Positions 52,620-62,234 of a DNA stretch of 64,000 nt are shown piece by piece. The translations under genes and the position numbers were made by a program. The notes under the pieces are model-generated. The model saw only the letters and a program-made list of their open reading frames with translations. It was not told the DNA's origin and did no database searches. Source of the stretch: Leptolyngbya sp. PCC 6406 (GTDB lineage: Bacteria; Cyanobacteriota; Cyanobacteriia; Phormidesmidales; Phormidesmidaceae); the NCBI RefSeq assembly GCF_000332095.2, contig NZ_KI913949.1, forward strand, positions 689,620 to 753,619, read 5' to 3'. The stretch's first letter is position 1; the number at the start of each line of letters is the position of its first letter.

Positions 52620-52820
52620 ATGGCCATTTCTTCCTCCGCAGCAGTGCATAGTGGTGCAGACGATGCCCAAATCTGGGCTAGCCTCAAGGATGCGATCGCA
52701 ACTAGCTCCGGCTTCCAGCGCTGGCGTCGAGAGCAGGTTCCTCAGATCCTCCAGGATCCATCCTTAGATAAGCTCGTGCGGCGATATCTGAGAGAGACCC
52801 TAGAAACCTTGGCCTATTAA
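52620..52820 (+). CDS. Small conserved-looking protein
   Basis: 66 aa ORF, ATG start, between divergently and convergently placed genes. Confidence 0.6.
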   Translation: MAISSSAAVHSGADDAQIWASLKDAIATSSGFQRWRREQVPQILQDPSLDKLVRRYLRETLETLAY

Positions 52821-52945
52821 ACGGGTAAACGAAAAAACGCGTTGTTGCCAAGGAAAGCTTAAGCGTAGGGTGGGCATCGCCCACCGTAGATCAGCATCCC
52901 GACAAAAATTCGTCCACAGGACTCTTGTCAGGCAAGCAGGGGGCG

Positions 52946-54274
52946 CTACAGCGTATAGGCGAAGCGATCCAGCAGCATTCCCGGCACCTGGGTGCCGCCT
53001 AAGTCACGGTAGCCATAGCTGCCCACTGCGGGCACAAAGGTGGTTTCCTGGGTGAGGCCGATGAGATAGTCACCCCAGAAGTTGTACAGGCTTTCATCAA
53101 ACCGCAGGTTCTCAATCGGCGTGATTATTTTCCCCTGCTCCACCCAAAAACAGGCGTAGCGGGTCATGCCCGTGATGCGGCCTTGGGGGCGATCGCTCCA
53201 GTTCAGATAGTGCAGGTTTGATACATAGAGCCCCGTATCTAGGATCTCTAGAATCGCCTCCGTGGCCAAGGTACCGGGGGCCAAAATTGGCGATCGCAGA
53301 TATTCCCCTCCTTCTGCATAGGTCGTGGGAATATCGTATTCCTTCGCAGTCCGGGCACTAACCAAGGTATTCACCAAGCGCCCCGACTGGATTAACGGCA
53401 ACATCACCGCAGCCAGTTGCCCATATTGGTTAAACCGTGGGACTTGTCCTTGGGAAAAGTCCTCCGTTAGATGAACTTGGGGGGACAAGGTCTGTTCACA
53501 GCGCTGGAGCCGCCCTAGGGCACTGCCCCCTCGACGGATGGAGCCTTCCCCAATGCCGCCCCAAGAGAGCATACCCACAAGTTCCGCTACCGCTGCCGGA
53601 GCCAAGTAAGTGCGATACTGACCCCGCTCCAGGGTTTTGCGCCCTGGAACCATGCGCCCCAGCAGGGTTTTAGATTCCGCTAGGGTGGCAGCATAGGCAT
53701 TGTCGTCCCAGTCGCGCCCCGCATAGGTACCCTTCACCGCCTGCCCATCCGGGGTGAATAGGGAATAGTCCAGGGTAAAGGTTTCTGTCTCGAACCAGTG
53801 GCGCTGGCCTTCGGAATCGGCATAGGCCCGCAGCGATCGCCCCCCCGCATAGAGTCCCGCCGCATCCAATCCCGCCAGAGGGGACATGAGGGTGGGGGCC
53901 ACCTGCTCCGCTGGAAGCAGATGACCGGGGTACAGTTCCCGGCTGGCGGCAGAGCCCTCCGGTAACACCCCATAGGGATCTATCGGGAGCGTGGGTAGCT
54001 CTTGACGCAACTCCTCCAGCGTTGCCGATAATAGGGACCAGTCCGTGCCCTTATCTCCGGTAAAGGGCACAGAAGCACTAGCGGTACGCTGGGAAACCAT
54101 TAGGGTCAGGGTGATCTCGCCGCTGACTACGATGCCCGTCTGCCGCACCCGTCCCTGGTTAAATCGGGTGAATTGACTGTCCTCTGCCACTAGGGTCAGC
54201 TTGATCGCTTCTTCCCCCTGGCGTTGGGAGAAGAGGGCGTCCACCAGTTGATTAAAGGTTGTTTCCCAATCCAT
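52946..54274 (-). CDS. pmbA: TldE/PmbA-type metallopeptidase-family protein
   Basis: RGSALGRLQ..., GLYVSNLHYLNWSDRPQGRITGMTRYACFWVEQGKIITPIENLRF. Confidence 0.9.
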   Translation of the reverse strand: MDWETTFNQLVDALFSQRQGEEAIKLTLVAEDSQFTRFNQGRVRQTGIVVSGEITLTLMVSQRTASASVPFTGDKGTDWSLLSATLEELRQELPTLPIDPYGVLPEGSAASRELYPGHLLPAEQVAPTLMSPLAGLDAAGLYAGGRSLRAYADSEGQRHWFETETFTLDYSLFTPDGQAVKGTYAGRDWDDNAYAATLAESKTLLGRMVPGRKTLERGQYRTYLAPAAVAELVGMLSWGGIGEGSIRRGGSALGRLQRCEQTLSPQVHLTEDFSQGQVPRFNQYGQLAAVMLPLIQSGRLVNTLVSARTAKEYDIPTTYAEGGEYLRSPILAPGTLATEAILEILDTGLYVSNLHYLNWSDRPQGRITGMTRYACFWVEQGKIITPIENLRFDESLYNFWGDYLIGLTQETTFVPAVGSYGYRDLGGTQVPGMLLDRFAYTL

Positions 54275-54276
54275 CT

Positions 54277-55920
54277 CTACCCTGCGCCCCCAAAGACTTC
54301 AATATTGGCAAAGGCACAAACGGGGGCACCGTGGCCTACCCGAATGATCTGATTAGGTTCCCCTTTGCCACAGAAGGGGGTGCCAAAGGCTTGCCAGGTA
54401 TCGCGATCGCCCACCTGTACCAAACTGCGCCAAAACTGGGGGGTGGTGGCCCGATAGTTGGGATTGCGGAGGGTTTCCGCCAGTTGGCCCCTGCGGATGC
54501 GTCGGGCGTATTCGCAGCCAAACTGGAACTTGTAACGCTGGTCGTCAATGGACCAGGAGCGATTTGCCTCCATGTAGACGCCGTCCTCAATGGTGGCGAT
54601 CAGGTCAGCAAAGGGGAGATTTCCTGGTTCTACGTTGATATTGGCCATGCGGTCAATGGGGGGCCGATCCCAGGAGGTGGCACGGGCACAGGCCACCCCC
54701 GGCACCCCCAGGCGAGTCTGACTTTCCAGACTGCCCAGCCCCCGCTCCAACTTGCCCTGACGAATCAGGTACTGGCGCTCTGCCACCGCTCCGGTGTCGT
54801 CGAAGGCGTAGCTAGCAAATTCCTGCTCCACTGTGGGGTCGAAGGTGACATTTAACAGGTCTGAGCCGTACTGGAGGGTGCCGAAATCCTCCGGCTGCAC
54901 AAAGCTACCCCCGGCATAGTTGCGCTCATCCCCCAGGATGCGGTCTAGCTCTAGGGGATGGCCGATGCTCTCGTGGATTTGCAGCATCATCTGATCCGGC
55001 GACAGCACTAGGGTGGTGGTGGTTTCTGGGCAATCCGCTGCGGTCAACAGTTCCACTGCCTGTTCCCCTACCTGGTTCACTGCTGCCCACAGGGTTTCAT
55101 CCTGGGCTAGGTGCTCCCAGCCCCCCTGGTAGCAGTGAGATCTGGGACCGTTGTAGCTGCGGGTTTGTACCACTGGGCCATCCTGGGCAGTGGCCCCAAA
55201 GTGGCAGGTTAGGAAGGAAAAATGCTGGTGAATGTGGCTGTCCTTGGTGCTGACGAGCCAGGTCTCTACTTCCCGCGTACTGATGCTGGCCTGGGCCTGG
55301 ACAATCTGGTCGGATACCTTCAGCCCCTGGCAGATGCGGGTTAGGAGGTCATTTACTGCCCCTGCGGTCATCCTATCCAGGGGGGTGGTCACGGGGGAAT
55401 AGTAGATGCCAGAAACGGGGGGTCGCACCTCGGCGGGGAAGGGATATAGCCCCCAACTTGCCGCTGCTTGGGCTTGCTGGAGAGCGGTCATTGCCGCTGT
55501 GCGTAGCCCTGCTACTGTCAGATTGTTAGTGGCGGCATAGCCCAGTTGCCCCTGGACGAGTACCTCCACCATGGCTCCGCGATCGCAACTGCGGTGATTG
55601 GTTTCGGGCAGGCCATCCCGCAGCGATCGCTGGGTACCCCGTTCCACCACAGCCCGAATGCCCACCCAGTCGGCGGGGATATCCAGGGTGTCTAGGGTCT
55701 CGGTTAACAGATCAGGGATGTCGGGGAGCACAAGGGCAGAAGGCGTCGTAGAGAGCACAGGCAAATTCGGTATGTTAGTGCTCCCATTGTAGAGAGAATA
55801 ATGACGCAATCTCTCCAGGGGGCTACTCAGGGATCCCTTCAGCGATCCACGGAATTCATGACCACGTGAAACGTGTTCCAGCTCAAATCCTGTCCCGAAT
55901 TTGGGCAGAGGCGTCATCAT
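54277..55920 (-). CDS. tldD: TldD-type metallopeptidase (N-terminus uncertain)
   Basis: MMLQIHESIGHPLELDRILGDERNYAGGSFV; IEDGVYMEANRSWSIDDQRYKFQFGCEYARRI. Confidence 0.92.
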   Translation of the reverse strand: MMTPLPKFGTGFELEHVSRGHEFRGSLKGSLSSPLERLRHYSLYNGSTNIPNLPVLSTTPSALVLPDIPDLLTETLDTLDIPADWVGIRAVVERGTQRSLRDGLPETNHRSCDRGAMVEVLVQGQLGYAATNNLTVAGLRTAAMTALQQAQAAASWGLYPFPAEVRPPVSGIYYSPVTTPLDRMTAGAVNDLLTRICQGLKVSDQIVQAQASISTREVETWLVSTKDSHIHQHFSFLTCHFGATAQDGPVVQTRSYNGPRSHCYQGGWEHLAQDETLWAAVNQVGEQAVELLTAADCPETTTTLVLSPDQMMLQIHESIGHPLELDRILGDERNYAGGSFVQPEDFGTLQYGSDLLNVTFDPTVEQEFASYAFDDTGAVAERQYLIRQGKLERGLGSLESQTRLGVPGVACARATSWDRPPIDRMANINVEPGNLPFADLIATIEDGVYMEANRSWSIDDQRYKFQFGCEYARRIRRGQLAETLRNPNYRATTPQFWRSLVQVGDRDTWQAFGTPFCGKGEPNQIIRVGHGAPVCAFANIEVFGGAG

Positions 55921-55961
55921 TATCCCAGTTAAACTAGGGTCAAGCGAGTCAAAGAGACACT

Positions 55962-56936
55962 ATGACCGCATCCCTGCCGCAATATTCAACCCCCGCCGCT
56001 TCAGCTAACCCTGCCCCCATGAAGACGCTGATTACCGGGCACGCCGTCCCCCAAACCGACCCCCCGCGTTCACCTCGGGAAACCCTGCCCACCATGTATG
56101 ATCTACCGAGTGAAACGGTAGGGGAACCGGGATTGCCTGACGAGTACCACGACTTACAACCCCAACTCCTCAGCCGTACCCTGGCACTGAGGGATTACAG
56201 CCGTGACGATTGGTTCACCGGATCTGACCTGAACCTCTACTACGACGTTCAGCGTCCCCTCTGGTATAAGCGCCCCGATTGGTTCCTCGCGGTGGGTGTG
56301 CCCCGTCTCTACGATGGGCAAGAATTCCGGCGTAGTTATGTGATCTGGCAAGAGCGGCAAGCGCCTTCCGTAGTCGTTGAGTTTCTCTCCCCCGGCACCG
56401 AGGCTGAGGATCTAGGGCGGTTTCACGGTGCTGCCGATGGTGCTGCCGATGGCGTTGTCCTTTCCTCCAGGGCTAGCAGCGATGGAGAAGACCGCCCACC
56501 CAGCAAGTTTTGGGTCTATGAGCAGTACCTGCGCATTCCCTACTATGTGGTCTACAGCCGCCATACCCGCCAACTGCGATACTTTCAGCTTGAAGGTGGC
56601 CAATATCAGGAACAGCGCCTCCAGGACCGCAATCCCCAGATCTGGCTACCGAGACTAAAGGTTGGGTTAGGCGTTTGGGAAGGCATCTTTGAGGGCATTC
56701 CCAGCCATTGGCTGCGGTGGTGCGACGAGTCCGGTTATTTTCTGCCCACTGATACAGAACAGGAACGGCAGGCCAAGGAACAGGAACGGCAGGCTAGAGA
56801 ACAGGAACGGCAGGCCAAGGAACAGGCGCAAGCTCAGGTTTTACAGGCTGCCCGCAACCTGATGGCCACGGGTATGACTCTGGAGCAGGTCACGACGGTG
56901 TTGGGATTGTCTCCAGAGCAGGTGACTCTGCTGTAA
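55962..56936 (+). CDS. Uma2 family (DUF820) endonuclease-like protein with coiled-coil tail
   Basis: YYDVQRPLWYKRPDWFLAVGVPRLYDGQEFRRSYVIWQERQAPSVVVEFLSPGTEAEDLG; QERQAKE repeats. Confidence 0.92.
   Translation: MTASLPQYSTPAASANPAPMKTLITGHAVPQTDPPRSPRETLPTMYDLPSETVGEPGLPDEYHDLQPQLLSRTLALRDYSRDDWFTGSDLNLYYDVQRPLWYKRPDWFLAVGVPRLYDGQEFRRSYVIWQERQAPSVVVEFLSPGTEAEDLGRFHGAADGAADGVVLSSRASSDGEDRPPSKFWVYEQYLRIPYYVVYSRHTRQLRYFQLEGGQYQEQRLQDRNPQIWLPRLKVGLGVWEGIFEGIPSHWLRWCDESGYFLPTDTEQERQAKEQERQAREQERQAKEQAQAQVLQAARNLMATGMTLEQVTTVLGLSPEQVTLL
56757..56825 (+). repeat. 21-bp in-frame tandem repeat (QERQAKE/QERQARE) in the Uma2 gene
   Basis: caggaacggcaggccaaggaa repeated three times. Confidence 0.9.
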
Positions 56937-56948
56937 TCCCCCACGGTT

Positions 56949-57332
56949 TTAGCCCCTTGAAGCTGCCGCCGTGGCGGGCACCCGTTTTTCTAAAACACGA
57001 TTGAGGTCCGCTGTCAGCGTGTCCACCTCGCGGCGGGCTTCCCACATGCCTGTGTGGGATGTCCCAATACGCCACTGACCATGGACGTAGTTGCCCTCCT
57101 CAGACAGTTGCCCAGTGTAGTCAATGGGGCTGTTGGGAGCGGCCCCGTAGTGCTTGGTAAACTGGACCCGACGACCCACCACTTCTCCCGTCAGGTGTGC
57201 TGCCCCCAAGGGGCCATCGTCTAAAATACGACCGCTGAGGGTATTGCCTCCCTGTACTAGGGTGGCCTCAAAACGTGTAGGCTCACCCCGCTGCCAATAG
57301 GTTCCCAACCAAGTACCGCTCATGTCTGCCAT
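56949..57332 (-). CDS. Conserved hypothetical protein
   Basis: MADMSGTWLGTYWQRGEPTRFEATLVQGGNTLSGRILDDGPLG... Confidence 0.7.
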   Translation of the reverse strand: MADMSGTWLGTYWQRGEPTRFEATLVQGGNTLSGRILDDGPLGAAHLTGEVVGRRVQFTKHYGAAPNSPIDYTGQLSEEGNYVHGQWRIGTSHTGMWEARREVDTLTADLNRVLEKRVPATAAASRG

Positions 57333-57441
57333 AACGTTGTCTTTTAGGATAACGACCCTTTTTCGAGCCCATTGTCCTAGTATGACCGGGGGCAGAGGCC
57401 AATAGCATCTGATCTGACCCAGTCTTTATATCATCGCCACC

Positions 57442-58287
57442 ATGCGTCTCTATATTATTTCTGCTCTGGTCATTGCCTTTTTGGCAATTCTGTTTGCCCT
57501 ACAGAATAACAACTTGGTCACCATTAACCTGCTGGTGTGGTCCTATGGCCAGTCTCTGGCTCTGGTGCTCTTGGGGACACTGGCCATCGGGGTGATCATT
57601 GGCTTGCTGGTGTCTATGCCGGCGATGATGCGGCGGGGTTGGCGGATCGCCCGCTTTCAAAAACAAACCGATTCCCTCACGGATCTCGTTCAGGATCGGG
57701 AGCAGTCTCTCGCTGCTGAAACGCGCAAGATCCAGTCTGTTCACCACAGCTATCGTGCCCTTCTCGACACCTTGGATCTGATTGAGCCCACTACGGGATT
57801 GCTGAAACAGTCTCTACTGGAGCGCTCCCTGATTAACCAATTCCAGCAGTTTTCCACTCCAGCTTCGACCGCAGCGCCCTTCTCTAGTTTCAGCCTGTTG
57901 TTGCTCCAGGTCACCTCAGCAGTGGTCGATGAAGGGAATACGGGGGCTTTACTCTGGCGCGAGATTGCCCAAATGCTCCAGCGCCATGCCTCGGAACGAA
58001 CCTGGCTCTATAGTGATGGCCATGGACTCTACGGGGCAACCACTCCAGGACTTGACCCCAAGGCGGTGAGTAGCTATGGCGAAATGCTACAAACTGCCCT
58101 TTTGGAACATCCGCCAACCCTAGGGGATGGTCATCAAGTGAAACTCACGGTGAGCTTGGGCGGCGCGATCGCAACTGCTCCCAAGCCAGGGGATGTTTCC
58201 ACCCTACTGAATACAGCCCAGACCGCTCTAGAGCAAGCCCAGCAGCGCGGACAAAATCGCCTGCGGGTGGTACAGATAGAGGGATAA
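57442..58287 (+). CDS. LapA-like membrane protein with degenerate GGDEF-like C-terminal domain
   Basis: [57 protein letters not shown]-terminal [42 protein letters not shown]. Confidence 0.8.
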   Translation: MRLYIISALVIAFLAILFALQNNNLVTINLLVWSYGQSLALVLLGTLAIGVIIGLLVSMPAMMRRGWRIARFQKQTDSLTDLVQDREQSLAAETRKIQSVHHSYRALLDTLDLIEPTTGLLKQSLLERSLINQFQQFSTPASTAAPFSSFSLLLLQVTSAVVDEGNTGALLWREIAQMLQRHASERTWLYSDGHGLYGATTPGLDPKAVSSYGEMLQTALLEHPPTLGDGHQVKLTVSLGGAIATAPKPGDVSTLLNTAQTALEQAQQRGQNRLRVVQIEG

Positions 58288-58334
58288 AGGATTGCAATCC
58301 CTTTTGCCATAGCTATACCCCAAGGAGGTTCCCC

Positions 58335-58928
58335 ATTTACGCCCGTCCCCTTGCCCGCCTGATCGAGGAACTCCAGAAGCTACCTGGGGTTGGCCCTAAA
58401 ACCGCCCAGCGATTAGCCCTCCACCTCTTGAAGCGCCCCGATACTGAAGTCCAGGCCCTAGCCCAAGCGCTGGTGGAGGCCAAGACCCAGGTGGGGCAAT
58501 GTTCTGTCTGCTTTCACCTGTCCTCAGAGCCTGTGTGTGACATTTGCAAGTCCCCTAGTCGCGATCGCCAGACCCTCTGTGTAGTGGCCGACTCCCGAGA
58601 TGTGATTGCTCTGGAAAAGACACGGGAATATCGCGGCAAATACCATGTTCTTGGAGGACTCATTTCCCCTATGGATGGTATTGGCCCCGAGGAACTCACC
58701 ATTGGGCCTCTGGTACACCGGGTTAGTCAGGACAAAATCCAAGAGGTGATCATCGCCATTAGCCCCAGCATCGAAGGAGATACCACCACGTTATATGTGG
58801 GGCAATTGCTGAAACCCTTTACCAAGGTCACCCGCATTGCCTTTGGTCTGCCCATGGGTGGGGACTTGGAATATGCTGATGAGGTGACCCTCGCCCGTGC
58901 CCTAGAGGGTCGCCGTGAGTTGGACTAA
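58335..58928 (+). CDS. recR: Recombination protein RecR; probable ATT start (ORF track starts too late at 58428)
   Basis: Frame upstream of 58428 reads [49 protein letters not shown] at 58322; zinc finger [16 protein letters not shown]; Toprim. Confidence 0.93.
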   Translation: MYARPLARLIEELQKLPGVGPKTAQRLALHLLKRPDTEVQALAQALVEAKTQVGQCSVCFHLSSEPVCDICKSPSRDRQTLCVVADSRDVIALEKTREYRGKYHVLGGLISPMDGIGPEELTIGPLVHRVSQDKIQEVIIAISPSIEGDTTTLYVGQLLKPFTKVTRIAFGLPMGGDLEYADEVTLARALEGRRELD

Positions 58929-58930
58929 CG

Positions 58931-59485
58931 CTACTTCATCCGCTGCTTGATGAAGGTTAGGATCTTGGACACCTGTCCCTTGAGCTGAACGACTTCTGCC
59001 TCTAGCTTGGCAACTTGGGCTTTCAGAGCGGCAACTTCTCCTGAATCCGCAGCACCTACTGTCGCTGCGACAGTAGGTGCTGCCGCTACCACTGCCTTGG
59101 GCCGAGGCTTCCGAGCCTTAGTCATGGCTGCTTTAATAGCTTCGATCAGCTCCTTTTGTTCAAAGGGCTTCTGGATAAACTCGAAGTATTCAAAGGGTTC
59201 GGAAATCTTTTCGGTGACCTCTTCCTTTCGTCCAGACATGAGCACAAGGGGAATGTGCTGGAGGTCGGGTTGGGCCTGGATTTCCTGGAACACTTCCCAG
59301 CCGCTCATCCGGGGCAGCAGAAAGTCCAACATGATTAGGTTAGGTCGCTGACCTCGAATTGCATCTAGGCCCTCTATCCCGTCCTTTGCCTCCAGCACTT
59401 CAAAATTGCCCTGGGGTAACATATCTCGCACCCGCATCCGAATTACGCGGCTGTCGTCGATAACCAGGATTTTGTGGGTTGCCAC
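58931..59485 (-). CDS. Response regulator (REC domain) with C-terminal coiled coil
   Basis: ILVIDDSRVIRMRVRDMLPQ; LIMLDFLLPRMSGWEVF; FIQKPFEQKELIEAI. Confidence 0.93.
   Translation of the reverse strand: MATHKILVIDDSRVIRMRVRDMLPQGNFEVLEAKDGIEGLDAIRGQRPNLIMLDFLLPRMSGWEVFQEIQAQPDLQHIPLVLMSGRKEEVTEKISEPFEYFEFIQKPFEQKELIEAIKAAMTKARKPRPKAVVAAAPTVAATVGAADSGEVAALKAQVAKLEAEVVQLKGQVSKILTFIKQRMK
59049..59083. repeat. Perfect 17-bp inverted repeat with 1-nt spacer inside the response-regulator linker
   Basis: gcagcacctactgtcgc t gcgacagtaggtgctgc. Confidence 0.95.
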
Positions 59486-59744
59486 AGTTGACTCCTCTGG
59501 TGGTAGCGATGCAGTAGGGGGACATTGGTCGAGAGGTTGGGGCCAGTTTGGGGAGACTCAATGCACCCTCCCCAGGCCAGGGGGATTAGGGCGCGAATAA
59601 GACGACCGCCATTTCTAGGGACGCCCCTAACAAGGAATGACCGTAGAGAAATAGTAACGGAGTTTTATCCAAGTGGGGCAATCTAGCCTGGATTTTCAAC
59701 GACCTTGGCATCAGTCTGCCCTAACCTCTGCTGTTCCTAACGCC

Positions 59745-60263
59745 CTAGATCCGGAGGTGGTGGAGCCAGCGGCTCATGGCGGCAGGGGGCACTTGGCAGC
59801 GGTGTTGAAAGTCCTCCAGACTACGATAGGGGCCAGCTAACCGCGATCGCACTATCCACTCTGCCCAGTCTCGTGGCAGTTCCGGCACCCGACAAAGTTG
59901 TTCCACCGTGGCCTGATTCAGGTCAATTGGGGTGGGAACCAGGCTATCGGTGTCGTAGTAGCGGAACTGAATTCCGGGGGCCAGAGGATCTAGGGCCGCT
60001 ACCGGGAGCCCCAGGGCAGCGGCTACATCCTCTAGGGCAAAAAAGATCACTCCGCTGCGGGTTAACTCCGTCAAGGTACGAGCTTGGTGAATAGAGATCC
60101 CCGGCAACCGCAACCAGTCATCAATCGTGGCTCGATTGGCATCGATCCCTAGACCCATTGCCGCCGCGATCTCGACTTCTCCCCGCGATCGCAGACGAGT
60201 CTGGGGATTTTGCCGCAGACGCTGGCGAAGAGGATGGAAATGCTGGAGAGGTGAGCGGGGCAT
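59745..60263 (-). CDS. ComEA-type helix-hairpin-helix domain protein
   Basis: LRLPGISIHQARTLTELTRSGVIFFALEDVAAALGL; IDLNQATVEQLCRVPELPRDWAEWIVRSR. Confidence 0.88.
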   Translation of the reverse strand: MPRSPLQHFHPLRQRLRQNPQTRLRSRGEVEIAAAMGLGIDANRATIDDWLRLPGISIHQARTLTELTRSGVIFFALEDVAAALGLPVAALDPLAPGIQFRYYDTDSLVPTPIDLNQATVEQLCRVPELPRDWAEWIVRSRLAGPYRSLEDFQHRCQVPPAAMSRWLHHLRI

Positions 60264-60338
60264 GGGGGTGATGGGGTGATGGGGTGATGGGGTGACAGGA
60301 ATTTTAAGTTTTGAGTTTTGAGTTTTGAGTTTTGAATT
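60264..60338. repeat. Short tandem repeats: 9-bp gtgatgggg (x4) and 7-bp gttttga (x4)
   Basis: gggggtgatggggtgatggggtgatggggtgac; agttttgagttttgagttttgagttttga (STRR-type heptamers). Confidence 0.9.
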
Positions 60339-60348
60339 GAATTTCCCG

Positions 60349-60415
60349 TAGGGTGCATAGCGCTAAGGCGTGGCTTCGCCCACGCGAAGCAATGCACCGC
60401 AGAGATGTCGCGCCC
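60349..60415. repeat. REP-like palindromic intergenic repeat
   Basis: gtagggtgcatagcgctaaggcgtggcttcgcccacgcgaagcaatgcacc. Confidence 0.7.
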
Positions 60416-60640
60416 AATGTAGGGGGTGACAGGACGGGGGGCGGTTTCCGTGCCCAAGGCGGTGGGGGAAAATGGCGGTGGTTGCTGAATTTTATCGAGT
60501 CTAGTCCAGGGTGATCTACAGGCAGCTCAGAATGGTGCTTGGAGCAGAGGCTAGTCTTGGGGGACCAAACGGGGGAAAATGGCAATTCTGGTGAGTTCCC
60601 CCCAGACCTAAATTGCGGCGGCAGACAAGGAGTTGCAGAC

Positions 60641-61849
60641 ATGACCCTAGATTGGATTCAACCAGCGGAGCGGGTGCGTCGTCTGCCCCCCTACGTGTTT
60701 GCGCGGCTAGACGAACTCAAAGCGCGGGCGCGGGAACGGGGCCTTGACCTGATTGACCTGGGTATGGGCAATCCCGACGGTCCGACCCCCCAGCCTGTTG
60801 TAGATGCCGCAGCGGCGGCATTACAGGATGCCCGGAACCATGGTTATCCTCCTTTTGAGGGCACCGCTAGCTTTCGACAGGCGATTACGGCTTGGTATCA
60901 TCGCCGCTACGGGGTGCAGTTGGACCCTGATGGAGAAGCCCTACCGCTGCTGGGGTCTAAGGAGGGACTGACTCACTTGGCTATGGCCTATATCAATCCC
61001 GGTGATACGGTGTTGGTGCCAACTCCGGCCTATCCGGCCCACTTTCGTGGACCCGCGATCGCGGGGGGCCACATCATCGATCTGCCCCTGAGTGCCGAGG
61101 GGGACTGGCTGATTGATCTGGCGAAAATCCCCGATACAGTGGCGGAACAGGCCAAGATGCTGTTCTTTAACTACCCCAGCAACCCCACCGCTGCTACCGC
61201 CCCTCGGGAATTTTTTGAAGACATTGTCGCCTTTGCCCGCCGCTACGAAATTCTCCTAGTCCATGACCTCTGTTACGCAGAACTGGCCTTTGACGGCTAT
61301 CAGCCCACCAGTCTGCTGGAGATTCCCGGTGCCAAGGATATTGGCGTCGAGTTCCACACCCTATCTAAGACCTACAACATGGCGGGCTGGCGAGTGGGCT
61401 TTGTGGTGGGCAACCGCCATATCATCCAGGGGCTCCGCACCCTTAAAACCAACCTAGACTACGGTATTTTCGCTGCCCTACAAAAGGCGGCGGAAGCCGC
61501 TCTGCAATTGCCCGATGTGTATCTGAACGAGGTCCAAGCTCGGTATCGGACCCGGCGGGACTTTTTGATTCAGGAATTTGCCACCCTGGGTTGGGCCGTG
61601 CCCAAAACCCTGGCCACGATGTATCTGTGGGTACCCTGCCCGCCAGGGATTGGCTCCACGGACTTTGCTCTGTCGGTGCTGGAGCAGACGGGGGTAGTGC
61701 TGACCCCCGGCAACGCCTTTGGCAAAGGGGGCGAGGGCTATGTACGGGTCAGTCTGATTGCGGAGTGTGATCGCTTGGGTGAGGCCATGGCCCGTCTCCG
61801 GCAGGCCAATATCCGCTACGGTACAACCCCGGTGGGACTATCCCAGTAA
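60641..61849 (+). CDS. Class I/II aminotransferase (LL-diaminopimelate / alanine aminotransferase-like)
   Basis: DLIDLGMGNPDGPTPQPVVDAAA; FHTLSKTYNMAGWRVGFVVGN. Confidence 0.92.
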   Translation: MTLDWIQPAERVRRLPPYVFARLDELKARARERGLDLIDLGMGNPDGPTPQPVVDAAAAALQDARNHGYPPFEGTASFRQAITAWYHRRYGVQLDPDGEALPLLGSKEGLTHLAMAYINPGDTVLVPTPAYPAHFRGPAIAGGHIIDLPLSAEGDWLIDLAKIPDTVAEQAKMLFFNYPSNPTAATAPREFFEDIVAFARRYEILLVHDLCYAELAFDGYQPTSLLEIPGAKDIGVEFHTLSKTYNMAGWRVGFVVGNRHIIQGLRTLKTNLDYGIFAALQKAAEAALQLPDVYLNEVQARYRTRRDFLIQEFATLGWAVPKTLATMYLWVPCPPGIGSTDFALSVLEQTGVVLTPGNAFGKGGEGYVRVSLIAECDRLGEAMARLRQANIRYGTTPVGLSQ

Positions 61850-61986
61850 TGTTGGGATTTTTGCCCAGGGTTGGTCCCAGCATCTACCCCTGCGCCTGTG
61901 GTCCCTCACACAGTAGAATCTCAAAGCAGCCAATATTTATCCCATCCTTAGGAACGGGATGGTAGTAAGGAAACCCGGAGAACCCC

Positions 61987-62166
61987 ATGTTTAACATCGG
62001 CTGGACAGAAGTGGTGATCGTGCTGGGGGTGGCCCTGGTAATCTTTGGCCCCAAGAAAATTCCTGAACTCGGGGCCGCCCTGGGCAAAACCCTGCGGGGC
62101 TTTAAGGATGAAATGGCCGAAGCCCCTGAGGACGAGCCCGACCTCTTGGATGAGGACCGCGATTGA
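61987..62166 (+). CDS. tatA: Sec-independent translocase TatA/E (missed by the ORF track: 59 aa)
   Basis: MFNIGWTEVVIVLGVALVIFGPKKIPELGAALGKTLRGFKDEMAEAPEDEPDLLDEDRD*. Confidence 0.95.
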   Translation: MFNIGWTEVVIVLGVALVIFGPKKIPELGAALGKTLRGFKDEMAEAPEDEPDLLDEDRD

Positions 62167-62234
62167 TGACTGGACTATGACTGGCCCTTCGTACCCGGCC
62201 TAATGTGGGGCTTTATGGGTGTTTCTTGACCTCA

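Noticed and set aside
57180-57215. Possible fifth copy of the 35-bp palindromic repeat (gcccccaaggggccatcg)
   Set aside because: Only about 18 bp match, the 5' half (GCGATGGTCAGAGACC) is absent, and it lies in a plausible CDS.
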